DNA of 64,000 bases from Enterococcus larvae (GTDB taxonomy: Bacteria; Bacillota; Bacilli; Lactobacillales; Enterococcaceae). The position numbers and the translations under genes are program-made. The stretch is from positions 310,001 to 374,000 of the forward strand of contig NZ_JAEDXU010000001.1 in assembly GCF_017830045.1 (NCBI RefSeq), given 5' to 3'. Below, in pieces: positions 1-9,386 of the stretch (positions are counted from its first letter, which is position 1; every line of letters starts with the position of its first letter). Below the pieces are notes generated by a model. The model made no database searches. It was given only the letters and a program-made list of their open reading frames with translations, and was not told where the DNA came from.

Positions 1-419
1 AGCTCCATCAGTGCTTCCTGTGTATCCTTGATCTCTTCCTTGATGCCTGCGATTTCTGCATTGATTTCATCCAGTTCAACAGAGGTATGATTGGCTTTAG
101 TTGCTAAATCATCCAGAATTTTTTCAAGATTCTTACGATCCGCTTCTGAGCTTTCCTTTGCTTGCTCTTCGAATGAATCAGCAGCACTCTTTTCTATATT
201 TACCGTTTTTTCGTGTGCTTCCAACTCATCTACTAGGTCTGCTACCGCATCTTTTTCTTTTGAATCAACAGTTGTCGTTGTTACATCTACTTCATCGGCA
301 GCCTTTTTGATTTGTTTTTCATCTTTTTCAGTTGCCAGATTTTCTAATAGGACCAAGGCTTCCTCCGATGTCAGGATTCCTTTTTTTACTAAATCCAATA
401 CTCGTTCTCTTTCTTTCAT
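1..419 (-). CDS. liaX: LiaX-like envelope-stress protein, N-terminal part (cut by the left edge)
   Basis: The minus strand is open from an ATG at 419 to the window edge, giving about 139 residues that start MKERERVLDLVKKGILTSEE. This start, followed by an acidic, Lys-rich helical stretch, matches the N-terminus of LiaX/DUF4097 proteins, which in E. faecalis act in the LiaFSR daptomycin and antimicrobial-peptide response. The C-terminal beta-rich DUF4097 domain would lie outside the window. An SD (GGAGG) sits 8 bases before the ATG. The position beside phoU-pst agrees with the E. faecalis layout. Family assignment rests on the N-terminus only, so the symbol is probable rather than certain. Confidence 0.72.
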   Translation of the reverse strand, partial: MKERERVLDLVKKGILTSEEALVLLENLATEKDEKQIKKAADEVDVTTTTVDSKEKDAVADLVDELEAHEKTVNIEKSAADSFEEQAKESSEADRKNLEKILDDLATKANHTSVELDEINAEIAGIKEEIKDTQEALME

Positions 420-474
420 GGAAATTGCCTCCTTAGCAAATTTTTCACCCTAAGGTGTTTTCCTTACATGTATT

Positions 475-503
475 ATTATGCCTTCTTTTTCGTTTTTTGT
501 CAT
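475..503 (-). promoter_or_regulatory. Probable promoter of the liaX operon
   Basis: Reading leftwards, ATGACA (498-503) and CATAAT (475-480) are separated by 17 bases, each one mismatch from sigma-A consensus. A near-palindrome, CACCCTAAGGTG on the plus strand (446-457), lies between this promoter and the SD. A LiaR site would be expected upstream, but I could not identify one with confidence. Confidence 0.45.
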
Positions 504-620
504 AGGACTTAAGAATGAATTTTGCCTCCTTCTCAAGGACAGCCTTTAAAAAATCGACTTTTCTGCCTTTATCTTAGTTAGTATTCCCCTTTTCGTCAAC
601 TAAAGACTTTTTTCAATAAT

Positions 621-670
621 AAAAAAGAAAAGATAAAATCGGCTGTTATCGATTTTATCTTTTCTTCTTT
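621..670 (-). terminator. Terminator of the pst-phoU operon
   Basis: A 17-bp uninterrupted stem (625-641 with 650-666) and 8-base loop lie just past the phoU stop. An A-run at 621-625 gives the U-tract on the minus strand. The other side is T-rich, so it may work both ways. Confidence 0.85.
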
Positions 671-674
671 GTTT

Positions 675-1346
675 CTATTCTTCGTGATTGGTATTCAATT
701 CGGTGATCTTTCCTGTTGCCAGGTAAACGATCCATTCACAGATATTTGTCACATAGTCGCCGATTCGTTCTAAATACGTTGCTACGTGAAGATAGTCTGT
801 CCCGCTGATGACCGTCTCTGAATTTGATTTCATGCTTTCAATGGAGTTTGAATAAATGCTGTTGAAATATTCATTGACCCGATTATCCATTTTTGCAATC
901 ATACGTGCATCTTTTTCGTCTGTTTTTACATAAGCGATCAAAACATTGTCCACCATTTTCTTTACATAGTCAGACATATCAGAAATTTCTTTTTCTATTT
1001 CCGGGATTCTAGTCTCACCTTTCAAGCGAATCGTTGATTTGGAGATAGACACTGCATGGTCAGCCATACGCTCCAAGTCAGAGCTGGCTTTCATTACAGT
1101 GATGATCATACGCAAATCTGTCGTTACAGGCTGCTGTAAAGCAATCATCTCAAAGCTTTTCTTTTCAAGCTTCACTTCCATATCATTGATTTCTGTATCT
1201 CGCTCAATCACTTCATTTGCAATATGCTTGTCATGATCGATATATGCACGAACAGATTTATGAACCGCGTTACTTACCATCATTCCCATTTCATAAAATT
1301 GATTGTGCAGATTCAGTAATTCTTCTTCAAATTGACTACGCAACAT
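675..1346 (-). CDS. phoU: Phosphate transport regulator PhoU
   Basis: 223 residues, normal length for PhoU. The protein is all-helical with the two PhoU repeats; the first contains DLRMIITVMKASSDLERMAD and the second the matching YLERIGDYVTNICEW, both carrying the metal-binding E-R-(M/I)-(A/G)-D signature. PhoU links the Pst transporter to the PhoR-type histidine kinase and damps phosphate uptake. It is the last gene of pstS-C-A-B-B-phoU, 114 bases after the second pstB. The ATG is preceded by AGGAGG. A strong terminator follows. Confidence 0.95.
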   Translation of the reverse strand: MLRSQFEEELLNLHNQFYEMGMMVSNAVHKSVRAYIDHDKHIANEVIERDTEINDMEVKLEKKSFEMIALQQPVTTDLRMIITVMKASSDLERMADHAVSISKSTIRLKGETRIPEIEKEISDMSDYVKKMVDNVLIAYVKTDEKDARMIAKMDNRVNEYFNSIYSNSIESMKSNSETVISGTDYLHVATYLERIGDYVTNICEWIVYLATGKITELNTNHEE

Positions 1347-1460
1347 GTACCTTCCTCCTATTATCTTTTAATATGAAGTTATTTATCAATCTACTGATAC
1401 TCGTTAAAAAAGCTATTCAGTGAATGTATATCTGTTCAGGCAGCTGTGAGTATCGAAACT

Positions 1461-2219
1461 TTATCCAAATTTTCCGGAAATATAGTCCTCTGTTTCCTGC
1501 TTCTTCGGATTCAAAAAGATTTTCTTCGTATCATTAAATTCTATCAGCTCTCCTTGCAAAAAGAAAGCTGTTTTATCAGATATACGTGATGCTTGCGACA
1601 TATTATGTGTAACCATGATCATGGTGTATTGTTCCTTCAAGGTCAACAGCATATTCTCTATTTTCCCACTGGAAACGGGATCTAAAGCGCTCGTCGGCTC
1701 ATCCAATAAAATAATTTCCGGATTGACAGCCAATACTCTGGCGATACAAACCCGCTGCTGTTGCCCTCCTGATAGGGACAGCGCGCTTTTATGCAGCTTA
1801 TCCTTAACATCCTCCCAGACTGAGGCAGCCTTCAGACTTGTTTCGACCACTTCATCAAGTACCTGCTTGTCCTTTTCTCCCTTTAGCCGTAAACCATATA
1901 TCACATTTTCATAGACAGAGAACGGAAACGGATTTGGCTGTTGGAATACCATCCCGATTTCTTTACGCAGTTCTACAGTATCTGTTTTAGGACTGTATAT
2001 GTCCTTACCTTTATACATCACGCTTCCCGTGATCGTCACGCCCGGAATCAAATCATTCATTCGGTTCAACGAACGAAGATAGGTCGATTTCCCACAACCG
2101 GAAGGACCGATCATCGCAGTGATCTCGCCTTGATTGATGGAGAGGTCGATTCCCTTCAATGCTTCTTTCTTTCCATAGTATAGATGCAAATCCTTTGATG
2201 AAATAATTTCTTTTGTCAT
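1461..2219 (-). CDS. pstB: Phosphate ABC transporter ATP-binding protein PstB (second copy)
   Basis: Cytoplasmic ATPase of the high-affinity phosphate importer. Walker [10 protein letters not shown], signature LSGGQQQR, Walker [13 protein letters not shown] and the switch His (MVTHNM) are all present. The ATG at 2219 was chosen over an upstream in-frame start because GGAGGA lies directly before it and the N-terminus [10 protein letters not shown] fits the family; 252 residues. The upstream pstB ends 10 bases before it. Two tandem, diverged pstB genes are usual in enterococci and streptococci. Confidence 0.95.
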   Translation of the reverse strand: MTKEIISSKDLHLYYGKKEALKGIDLSINQGEITAMIGPSGCGKSTYLRSLNRMNDLIPGVTITGSVMYKGKDIYSPKTDTVELRKEIGMVFQQPNPFPFSVYENVIYGLRLKGEKDKQVLDEVVETSLKAASVWEDVKDKLHKSALSLSGGQQQRVCIARVLAVNPEIILLDEPTSALDPVSSGKIENMLLTLKEQYTMIMVTHNMSQASRISDKTAFFLQGELIEFNDTKKIFLNPKKQETEDYISGKFG

Positions 2220-2229
2220 CTTTTTCCTC

Positions 2230-3039
2230 CTAACCAAAATGCCCGGAAACATAATCTTCTGTCGCCTGTATTTTTGGTCGTGTAAAGATTTTACGTGTTT
2301 CGTCGTATTCGATCACTTTTCCTAAGTAGAAAAATGCTGTATGGTCACTGATACGTGCTGCCTGCTGCATATTATGCGTTACGATGATGATTGTATAATC
2401 GTCTTTCAAGCTAACCAGAGTTTCTTCCACTTTCCCTGTTGAGATAGGGTCCAACGCACTGGCAGGCTCATCTAAAAGCAGAATATCCGGCTTCATTGCA
2501 ATTGCTCTAGCAATACATAAACGCTGCTGTTGTCCTCCTGAAAGAGCAAGAGCGCTTTTGTTCAGATTATCCTTGACCTGATCCCATAATGCCGCCTGCT
2601 TCAAGCTAGTCTCTACAAGTTCATCTAATTTATGTTTATCCTTTTCCCCATGCTGTTTCAAAGCAAAAGTAATATTTTCATAAATTGACTTACTGAAAGG
2701 ATTTGGTCGTTGGAAAACCATGCCGATACGTTTACGCATCTCATAGACATCGACTTCCTTCGTGTTAACGTCTACACCCTTGTACATGATTTTACCGGTT
2801 ATTTTAGTATTAGCTATTCCGTCATTCATTCGATTCAGTGAACGAAGATACGTTGATTTGCCGCAGCCGGAAGGACCAATCAGTGCAGTGATTTTACTCT
2901 TCTCAAACTGTAAATCAACTCCCTTGATCGCTTCGTTGTCTCCGTACCAGACATGTAGATCTTCTGTATACAACGCAACTGGTGTTTGTTCGGGATCTAG
3001 TTGTATAATGTTTGTTTCATCCAAATTATATTCTTTCAT
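2230..3039 (-). CDS. pstB: Phosphate ABC transporter ATP-binding protein PstB (first copy)
   Basis: 269 residues with a complete ABC core ([35 protein letters not shown]) after an N-terminal extension of about 20 residues. Forms the ATPase half of PstSCAB. SD AGGGGAAG lies before the ATG; pstA ends 16 bases upstream. It is clearly related to the following pstB copy but differs throughout, so this is an old duplication rather than a recent one. Confidence 0.95.
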   Translation of the reverse strand: MKEYNLDETNIIQLDPEQTPVALYTEDLHVWYGDNEAIKGVDLQFEKSKITALIGPSGCGKSTYLRSLNRMNDGIANTKITGKIMYKGVDVNTKEVDVYEMRKRIGMVFQRPNPFSKSIYENITFALKQHGEKDKHKLDELVETSLKQAALWDQVKDNLNKSALALSGGQQQRLCIARAIAMKPDILLLDEPASALDPISTGKVEETLVSLKDDYTIIIVTHNMQQAARISDHTAFFYLGKVIEYDETRKIFTRPKIQATEDYVSGHFG

Positions 3040-3055
3040 TTGTCTTCCCCTAACG

Positions 3056-3940
3056 TTAGGCTGATGTCAATCGCTTATGCAGTCGGTTCCCAATGAAACG
3101 GGCACCAAAATTGAATAGAAGAACCACGATGATCAGAACAGCAGAAGCACCTGCTGATACTGCCGGGCCATCCGGCATCGTACCTTCGGTATTTACTTTC
3201 CAAATATGAACAGCCAAAGTTTCTGCCTGTCTAAAGATGCTGATTGGGCTGGAAACACTTAATGGATTCCAGTTACTGAAATCTAGCGCCGGCGCACTTT
3301 GTCCAGCTGTATAAATCAATGCAGCTGCTTCACCAAAGATCCGTCCGGAGCTCAAAATAACTCCAGTTAAAATTCCCGGCATCGCTTCCGGTATGATGAC
3401 CTTCTTCACGGTTTCCCACCGTGACAGCCCTAGGGCAAGTCCGGCTTCCCGTTGTGTATAGTGAACAGCTTTCAATGATTCTTCTACATTTCTTGTCAGC
3501 AGCGGCAGGTTGAAAAACGTCAATGCCAGTGCTCCGGAAATAATTGAAAAGCCGTAACCAATCTGTACAACAAAAATCAAGAAACCAAACAAACCGACAA
3601 CTACAGAAGGGAGTGAGCTCAAAATCTCAATTGATGTTCGAATAACATCGGTCAGCCAGTTCTTCTTCGCATACTCCGATAGATAAATACCAGCACCTAA
3701 TGAAATCGGTAAACTGATGATCATTGTGATAAAGAGCAGGTAGATCGAGTTGAATAGTTGAATACCGATTCCTCCGCCAGCTTGATAGGCTTTAGAAGGT
3801 TTTGTCAGGAAATCCCATGAGATATGCGGAATCCCTCGTAATAAGATATAACTCAGCAGAGCTGCCAAAATCAGAACGATCACACCAGATGCTGTATAGA
3901 GGACACCTGTAGCTATTTTATCTGCTTTTTTAGCATTCAT
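3056..3940 (-). CDS. pstA: Phosphate ABC transporter permease PstA
   Basis: 294 residues, six predicted membrane segments. It has the EAA-type coupling loop ([30 protein letters not shown]) typical of BPD permeases. With PstC it forms the inner-membrane channel for phosphate. Its ATG shares one base with the TAA of pstC (TAATG), indicating translational coupling. Confidence 0.96.
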   Translation of the reverse strand: MNAKKADKIATGVLYTASGVIVLILAALLSYILLRGIPHISWDFLTKPSKAYQAGGGIGIQLFNSIYLLFITMIISLPISLGAGIYLSEYAKKNWLTDVIRTSIEILSSLPSVVVGLFGFLIFVVQIGYGFSIISGALALTFFNLPLLTRNVEESLKAVHYTQREAGLALGLSRWETVKKVIIPEAMPGILTGVILSSGRIFGEAAALIYTAGQSAPALDFSNWNPLSVSSPISIFRQAETLAVHIWKVNTEGTMPDGPAVSAGASAVLIIVVLLFNFGARFIGNRLHKRLTSA

Positions 3941-4860
3941 TACTTCAGCGCCCCTTTCTTACCAATGAGTCGAATCGCAATATTAAATAGTAGAGACATC
4001 ATTAATAGGATCAATGCCAGAGACCATAGGACATTATTTTCAACAGTACCCATAATTGTATTTCCGATTCCCATTGTCAAGATACTTGTCAGCGTAGAGG
4101 CAGGAGTTGTCATTCCTGTAGGCATCACTGCTGCATTACCGATAACCATCTGGATTGCCAATGCCTCGCCAAATGCTCTAGCCATCCCAAACACCACAGC
4201 TGTTAAAATCCCGGGAACAGCTGCTCTGAGAACAACCTTGTAAATTGTTTGCCAGCGTGTAGCACCTAAAGCCAAAGACGCTTCTCTATAATGCCTTGGA
4301 ACAGATTTCAATGCATCAACGGTCATCGTCGTCACTGTTGGCAGGATCATAACGAACAAGACAAACGTTCCTGCAAGTATCCCAAATCCTGTGCCGCCGA
4401 AAATCGAACGAACAAAAGGCACAATAACAGTCAAACCAATAAATCCATAAACAACGGATGGGATACCCACAAGCAGCTCAATAACCGGCTGCAAAATCTT
4501 TGATCCCTTTTTAGGTGAAATCTCTGTCATAAAAACTGCAGCACCGATTGCAAATGGTGTTGCCACAATTGCAGATAAAAACGTAACAATAAATGAACCA
4601 GTGATCATCGGCAGAGCGCCGACCAACGGCTTGCCATTCGATCCGGTTTGACTCGGATTCCAGTCCGTACCAAATAGAAAATCGAACACATTTATCTTAT
4701 CTACAAAAAATGTCGCCAGGCCCTTGCTGGCTACAAAGTAGAAAATGGAAAGGACAACCAGAACAATCAGGCCGATACAGAAAAAACTGATCATTTTCCC
4801 TCTTTGCTCCATTTTTGCCCGTTTCGATTTTGTCAGTAATTGCTTTTGCACATCTTCCAA
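3940..4860 (-). CDS. pstC: Phosphate ABC transporter permease PstC
   Basis: Permease partner of PstA: six membrane segments, a large periplasmic-side loop (FGTDWNPSQTG...) and the coupling loop REASLALGATRWQTIYKVVLRAAVPGI. The start is placed at a TTG (4860) because AAGGAGGAG lies 6-7 bases before it; the longer reading frame starts at another TTG inside or before that SD. This gives 306 residues. Directly upstream is a phased array of PHO-box-like hexamers, so pstC may have its own promoter apart from pstS. Confidence 0.93.
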   Translation of the reverse strand: MEDVQKQLLTKSKRAKMEQRGKMISFFCIGLIVLVVLSIFYFVASKGLATFFVDKINVFDFLFGTDWNPSQTGSNGKPLVGALPMITGSFIVTFLSAIVATPFAIGAAVFMTEISPKKGSKILQPVIELLVGIPSVVYGFIGLTVIVPFVRSIFGGTGFGILAGTFVLFVMILPTVTTMTVDALKSVPRHYREASLALGATRWQTIYKVVLRAAVPGILTAVVFGMARAFGEALAIQMVIGNAAVMPTGMTTPASTLTSILTMGIGNTIMGTVENNVLWSLALILLMMSLLFNIAIRLIGKKGALK

Positions 4861-4924
4861 AAAAAACTCCTCCTTGAGCAATAATTCAGATAGGTATAAG
4901 TCTACGCTTTAAATTTCAATTTGC

Positions 4925-4972
4925 GTTTAATAACATGTAAATGTTGCGTTAAGTTTGTAAATTTTGTGTAAA
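4925..4972 (-). promoter_or_regulatory. Phased PHO-box-like direct repeats between pstS and pstC
   Basis: On the minus strand, hexamers TTTACA (4967-4972), TTTACA (4956-4961), TTAACG (4947-4952), TTTACA (4936-4941) and TTAAAC (4925-4930) follow one another at 11, 9, 11 and 11 bases. This is the layout of Firmicute PhoP sites (TT(A/T/C)ACA repeats, one per helical turn). A TATACC at 4893-4898 could be the -10 of a promoter without a clear -35. PhoP binding is inference from spacing and motif. Confidence 0.55.
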
Positions 4973-4979
4973 GGCGCTG

Positions 4980-5834
4980 CTAGTTGATTAGGTTCCCTTC
5001 CCAATCGCGCTCTATTTTCATTTTTGATACAGGAATATAGCCTAGTTGTTCAACGATTTCTCCCTGTACACTTTCTGACAGCATATACTCCAAAAAGTCT
5101 TTTGTCAGCTCTTTCGGCTCTCCCAAGGTATACATATGCTCATACGACCAGATTTTCCACTCATTGGTTGTTACGTTCTCATCTGTAGGCTCTACACCAT
5201 CTACATTCAATGTTGCAACATCATCACTGACATAAGAAAAAGCAGTGTAGCTGATTGCACCGGGCGTATCAGAAACGATAGAACGCACCATTCCGCTAGA
5301 GTCCTGCTCCTGCGCTCGAATGGCCGTTTGTCCATCAAGAACCCACTTTTCAAAGGTTGCTCGTGTCCCACTACCTGATGCTCTGTTCAGGATAACGATC
5401 TTGATATCTTTTCCACCAACTTCGCTCCAATTGGTGATTTCTCCAAGAAATATTTTTCTCAGATTTTCCAGGGAAATATCTGTCACGCCGACGCCTTTAT
5501 TTACAATCGGAGTGATTCCAGCCACAGCAACCTTATGGTCAACAAGCTTAGAAGCGTCGATCCCTTTCTTTTCTTCAGCAAACAAATCGGAATTCCCGAT
5601 TTCCACAGCACCGGCTTGTACCTGACTCAATCCCGTGCCGCTTCCGCCGCCCTGAACATTGATGAATCTCCCAGGATATTCACTTTGGTATGCTTCACTG
5701 GCGGTTTCTACCAAGGGCTGCAGCGCTGAAGAACCAACTGCTGTAATCGATTCCCCTCTGTCGATCCAGCTGGCACAGCCGGACAGCGACAACAAACTGA
5801 CAAAACTAAAAAGAATGAATAATTTCGTTTTCAT
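4980..5834 (-). CDS. pstS: Phosphate-binding lipoprotein PstS
   Basis: 284 residues from the ATG at 5834. Lipoprotein signal with lipobox LSGC (Cys20), then an SBP of the PstS type with the phosphate-binding segments SSALQPLVE, GGGSGTGLSQVQAGAVEIGNSD and RASGSGTRATFEKWV. It captures phosphate outside the membrane and delivers it to PstCA. An in-frame ATG lies upstream, but the chosen start gives the clean lipoprotein signal and has GGAGG 12 bases before it, slightly long. First gene of the operon. Confidence 0.94.
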   Translation of the reverse strand: MKTKLFILFSFVSLLSLSGCASWIDRGESITAVGSSALQPLVETASEAYQSEYPGRFINVQGGGSGTGLSQVQAGAVEIGNSDLFAEEKKGIDASKLVDHKVAVAGITPIVNKGVGVTDISLENLRKIFLGEITNWSEVGGKDIKIVILNRASGSGTRATFEKWVLDGQTAIRAQEQDSSGMVRSIVSDTPGAISYTAFSYVSDDVATLNVDGVEPTDENVTTNEWKIWSYEHMYTLGEPKELTKDFLEYMLSESVQGEIVEQLGYIPVSKMKIERDWEGNLIN

Positions 5835-5901
5835 ATTCTCAACAATCCTCCAAATCATTTGAATCAAATTTATTTTAACATTAAGCATTACGCTTGAGAA
5901 T

Positions 5902-5932
5902 CAAATACCCTCATTTTTTTGTTCCCTGTCAA
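5902..5932 (-). promoter_or_regulatory. Candidate pstS promoter
   Basis: A perfect TTGACA (5927-5932) lies about 95 bases before pstS with TATTTG (5902-5907) 19 bases downstream. The long spacer and weak -10 would suit an activator-dependent promoter. No PHO-box array is visible here. Confidence 0.3.
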
Positions 5933-5952
5933 AATCAGTTCCATAAAATAAC

Positions 5953-5990
5953 AAGAAACCGGAAAATCAATAAAGATTTTCCGGTTTCTT
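5953..5990 (-). terminator. Terminator after cls
   Basis: A perfect 16-bp stem, AAGAAACCGGAAAATC with its complement, and a 6-base loop, lies just downstream of the cls stop and upstream of the pst promoter region. Confidence 0.85.
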
Positions 5991-6005
5991 GATAAAAATA
6001 ATTAC

Positions 6006-7454
6006 TTACAGTAACGGTGAAATCAATCGTGCCAGTCCCTCTTTCAGCTTAATAAGAAAGCCTCTGGCATCATATTTTTCTTGTGTAAGAAGCTGTGAAA
6101 CTTGAGAATCTTCGTAGAAAGAATCTCTGACTTTTCCAGAAAACTCTTCATCATAGATAATGGTATTGACCTCAAAATCCAATCTGAAGGAACGAACATC
6201 AATGTTCGCAGAGCCAACTGAAACAATACCGCCGTCGACGATCATTGTTTTCGCATGGATAAATCCATTTTCATAAGTTTCAATAATTGCACCGTATTCC
6301 AAAAGCTCTGCTGCAAAGGAATATGTCGCCCAGTAGACCAGCATATGGTCCGGCTTATTAGGGATTTGAATCCTTACTTTCACACCGGAAAGCAATGCCA
6401 GCTTGATTGCTTCATGAATCGATTCATCAGGAATATAATACGGAGTCTGAATCAAAATCTCTTTTTTAGCAATCGAAATCATCTTCAGATAAGTCATCTT
6501 GATTTGTTCATGTTCAGAATCCGGCCCGCTTGTAACGACCTGTATCGCCTTTTTCCCGACAGATGTGATTGGTGGGAAATAAGCTTCACTATAGCCCAGT
6601 TCCTCTGTATGCTGAGAGTTCCAGTCCATCAAAAATCTATTTTGAAAGCTGTATACCGCATCGCCACATACTCTTAAGTGATTGTCTCTCCAATAACCAA
6701 ATTTTTCAACGATACCTAAGTACTCATCTCCAACATTGAAGCCGCCAGTATAACCAATCAGCCCATCGATAACAACAATTTTTCTGTGATTTCGATAGTT
6801 GATGCGAGGATTCAGATAAGGAACGAACAAGGGGAAGAAGAACGCAACCTCTCCTCCTTCATTGGTCAGGCCTTCAAAAAACTTCATATTGACCTGTGTA
6901 GAGCCCCATGCATCAAGTAGTAGTCGAACCTTTACACCGCGTTTGGCAGCATCTATCAGTTCTGCCCTTAGCTCTTTCCCCAATGCATCTCCCCGATAAA
7001 TGTAATATTCCATATGCACATGGTCTTTGGCATTTCTTATATCCTGAATCAGTGCATCAAATTTTTCACGACCATCTGTATAAAGCACAACATCATTGTT
7101 CGTTGTATACATTGCACTTTCAAACATTGTCAGCATATAAATCAGCTGCTTCGGTTCTACTTCACCCGTTGGCGGATGAGGAAACAACCCACGCTGCAAT
7201 GCTTTTTTCTCATCTTCGATTTCAGCATTCATACCGATTTTGGCCTGCATTTTCATATCAAAAATCTTATCCTTAGAAATTCCTCTTCCTAAAAAGATAT
7301 AAAGAACGAAACCGACTATCGGAACAAACAACAATACTAATAACCATGCCCATGTTTGGGCTGTCTGCTTTCGCTCACGAAACACGATGATTGTCGATAG
7401 CAAAATATTAGCAATAAAAATAATAACAAAAAAATTATCAATAAAGAAACTCAT
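6006..7454 (-). CDS. cls: Cardiolipin synthase
   Basis: 482 residues, the usual length for Firmicute Cls. Two N-terminal membrane helices are followed by a PLDc_N region and two HKD catalytic motifs, HRKIVVIDG and HAKTMIVDG. The enzyme condenses two phosphatidylglycerols into cardiolipin and glycerol at the membrane. Changes in enterococcal Cls are known to contribute to daptomycin resistance, which is of note since liaX lies nearby. It stands alone with its own terminator. Confidence 0.95.
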   Translation of the reverse strand: MSFFIDNFFVIIFIANILLSTIIVFRERKQTAQTWAWLLVLLFVPIVGFVLYIFLGRGISKDKIFDMKMQAKIGMNAEIEDEKKALQRGLFPHPPTGEVEPKQLIYMLTMFESAMYTTNNDVVLYTDGREKFDALIQDIRNAKDHVHMEYYIYRGDALGKELRAELIDAAKRGVKVRLLLDAWGSTQVNMKFFEGLTNEGGEVAFFFPLFVPYLNPRINYRNHRKIVVIDGLIGYTGGFNVGDEYLGIVEKFGYWRDNHLRVCGDAVYSFQNRFLMDWNSQHTEELGYSEAYFPPITSVGKKAIQVVTSGPDSEHEQIKMTYLKMISIAKKEILIQTPYYIPDESIHEAIKLALLSGVKVRIQIPNKPDHMLVYWATYSFAAELLEYGAIIETYENGFIHAKTMIVDGGIVSVGSANIDVRSFRLDFEVNTIIYDEEFSGKVRDSFYEDSQVSQLLTQEKYDARGFLIKLKEGLARLISPLL

Positions 7455-7681
7455 CTTTCCACCTCAACCTTGCACTTTTCCATAATAGTAAGGATAGCGA
7501 ACTTATTCAAAGAAGTAAAGAGAAAAGAGAAGGAGAATTCCTAAAACTAGATTGCTTTATAAAATCTGCCAATCAAGCAAGTGACTAAGAGGAAATGTTA
7601 AAAACTAGTTTCTCTACAGCAACTATCGCTGTCTATCGCTGATAGTTTCGTGGATTCTTTGCAGCTCATTTTGAACAAAAA

Positions 7682-7708
7682 CGAGTGCAGGAAAGATTCC
7701 CGCACTCG
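7682..7708 (-). terminator. Terminator after ftsEX
   Basis: The stem CGAGTGC(a)GGAA with its complement ends at 7708, nine bases past the ftsX stop, and is followed on the minus strand by TTTTTG. Confidence 0.85.
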
Positions 7709-7716
7709 TACTTTTC

Positions 7717-8601
7717 TTATATTTTCAGGAAGCGACGCATAGAAATCACAGATCCGACAGATCCGATGATCACTCCGGTGCCAACCATCAATAAATTCAA
7801 TTGCCATAAAAAGTCTTCCGGCTTCAGCATAGAATAATTTGAACGCAGTAATTGCAGGTTCAAAATGTTATAGGCATAATGATAGCCAATTGACATCAAG
7901 ATCATTGGTACAAACGCTCCAAGTAATCCAATCCAAGCTCCTTCAAGGAAAAATGGCCAACGGATGTATCCATTTTTTGCACCAACAAGACGCATGATTT
8001 GAATTTCTCTTTGTCTTGAAAGAATCGTGATACGGATCGTATTGGAAATCAGGAAGACTGCAACGAACAATAGTAAGCCGGCAGCTGCCAAGCCCCATGT
8101 TCTTACTGTTTCAGCCAATTGGAATATCTTATCTGAAGAAAGACCACCGTAGTCTGCTTTAAATACATTCTGCAGTTTTCCTGCTTCTTCTGATATTTTC
8201 TTTGTCTCTTCAGGTTCTTTTGCACTTAAATAGTAAACATCGTACAAAGGATTGCTGTCTCCTTCAAAAAGGTTCCATGCGTCTCCCATTTGATCCTGAA
8301 TTTTTTTCAGCTGTTGATCCTTATTGGAATATGAGATGGAATCAACATTCTTGATTTCTCTTAATTCACTTTCCAAAGTCTGCATCTCTTCAGCTGTTGT
8401 ACCGATATCAACAAACACTGATACCGTTACGTTATCAGATATATCTTTTGCTAATTTCGTGGCATTAAAGATAACTGCCATAAAAATACCTACAAGTATA
8501 AGTGTGATCGTTACAGCACTTGTCGAAGCTATCGTCATCCAACCGTTTCGCTTCAAACTTTTTATACTCTCTAGTAAATGAGTAAAAAATGTTCTAATCA
8601 T
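7717..8601 (-). CDS. ftsX: Cell-division ABC transporter-like membrane protein FtsX
   Basis: 294 residues: one N-terminal membrane helix, an extracellular loop of about 130 residues, then three C-terminal helices, the FtsX/MacB-like layout. With FtsE it controls peptidoglycan hydrolases (PcsB/CwlO type) at the division site. It overlaps ftsE by 8 bases. ATG start at 8601. Confidence 0.96.
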   Translation of the reverse strand: MIRTFFTHLLESIKSLKRNGWMTIASTSAVTITLILVGIFMAVIFNATKLAKDISDNVTVSVFVDIGTTAEEMQTLESELREIKNVDSISYSNKDQQLKKIQDQMGDAWNLFEGDSNPLYDVYYLSAKEPEETKKISEEAGKLQNVFKADYGGLSSDKIFQLAETVRTWGLAAAGLLLFVAVFLISNTIRITILSRQREIQIMRLVGAKNGYIRWPFFLEGAWIGLLGAFVPMILMSIGYHYAYNILNLQLLRSNYSMLKPEDFLWQLNLLMVGTGVIIGSVGSVISMRRFLKI

Positions 8602-9280
8602 CGTAGCCGTAATCCCCTTCCGCTTGATCTCGAATGATTCGTCCGTTTTCTATTGCAATTACCCGATGACGAATCGTATTTACGATTGTACTGTTATGTG
8701 TTGCCATTACAACCGTAGTTCCCTGAGCATTAATCCGATCCAATAGCTTCATGATTTCCCAGGAATTTTCCGGATCAAGGTTTCCTGTTGGTTCATCGGC
8801 AATCAGCACCTTCGGCATATTTACGATTGCTCTCGCAATAGAGACACGTTGCTGTTCCCCACCAGAAAGCTCACTTGGAAATACACGTACTTTATGTTTC
8901 AGACCGACAAGATCCAACACTTCCATTACACGTTTTTTAACTTCACGTGGTTTTCTTCCAATTACCTGCATTGCATAGGCAACATTCTCATAAACCGTTT
9001 TTTTGCTCAACAGCTTGTAATCCTGAAACACGATTCCTATTTCTCTACGAAGATAAGGAACTTCTCTGTTTTTGATCTTTATCAAGTCATGTCCAGCGAC
9101 TCTCAATCGCCCTTTGGTGGCTTGTTCTTCACGATACATCAACTTGATGAAAGTAGATTTTCCGGCACCGGATGGACCTACTACGTATACAAACTCACCT
9201 GGCTTTATTTCTATTGAAAGATTTCTAATAGCAGTTGTACCATTAGAGTATTTCTTCATTACATCTTTCATTTCAATCAT
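8594..9280 (-). CDS. ftsE: Cell-division ATP-binding protein FtsE
   Basis: 228 residues from the ATG at 9280, chosen because GGAGAG lies 8 bases before it and the N-terminus MIEMKDVMKKYSNG matches the family; an upstream in-frame start would add 11 unrelated residues. Walker A GPSGAGKST, signature LSGGEQQR, Walker B VLIADEPTGNLDP. Cytoplasmic ATPase partner of FtsX. Confidence 0.96.
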   Translation of the reverse strand: MIEMKDVMKKYSNGTTAIRNLSIEIKPGEFVYVVGPSGAGKSTFIKLMYREEQATKGRLRVAGHDLIKIKNREVPYLRREIGIVFQDYKLLSKKTVYENVAYAMQVIGRKPREVKKRVMEVLDLVGLKHKVRVFPSELSGGEQQRVSIARAIVNMPKVLIADEPTGNLDPENSWEIMKLLDRINAQGTTVVMATHNSTIVNTIRHRVIAIENGRIIRDQAEGDYGYDD

Positions 9281-9386
9281 GATGTTTTCTCTCCATCTCC
9301 ATAATAAAATCATTGTTTATTATAGCATTAATTTGTTTCAGTCTTCTTTCAAGACTTTACAGTTATATTTCATTTCCGTGAATGGC

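Noticed and set aside
91-453. Plus-strand open frame of 120 codons at the left edge
   Set aside because: It is the antisense shadow of the liaX N-terminus: Ser/Phe-rich, no SD, and the minus-strand frame has the family sequence.
7598-7807. Minus-strand 69-codon frame overlapping the end of ftsX
   Set aside because: It crosses the ftsX terminator hairpin and lies in another frame of the ftsX end; no SD.
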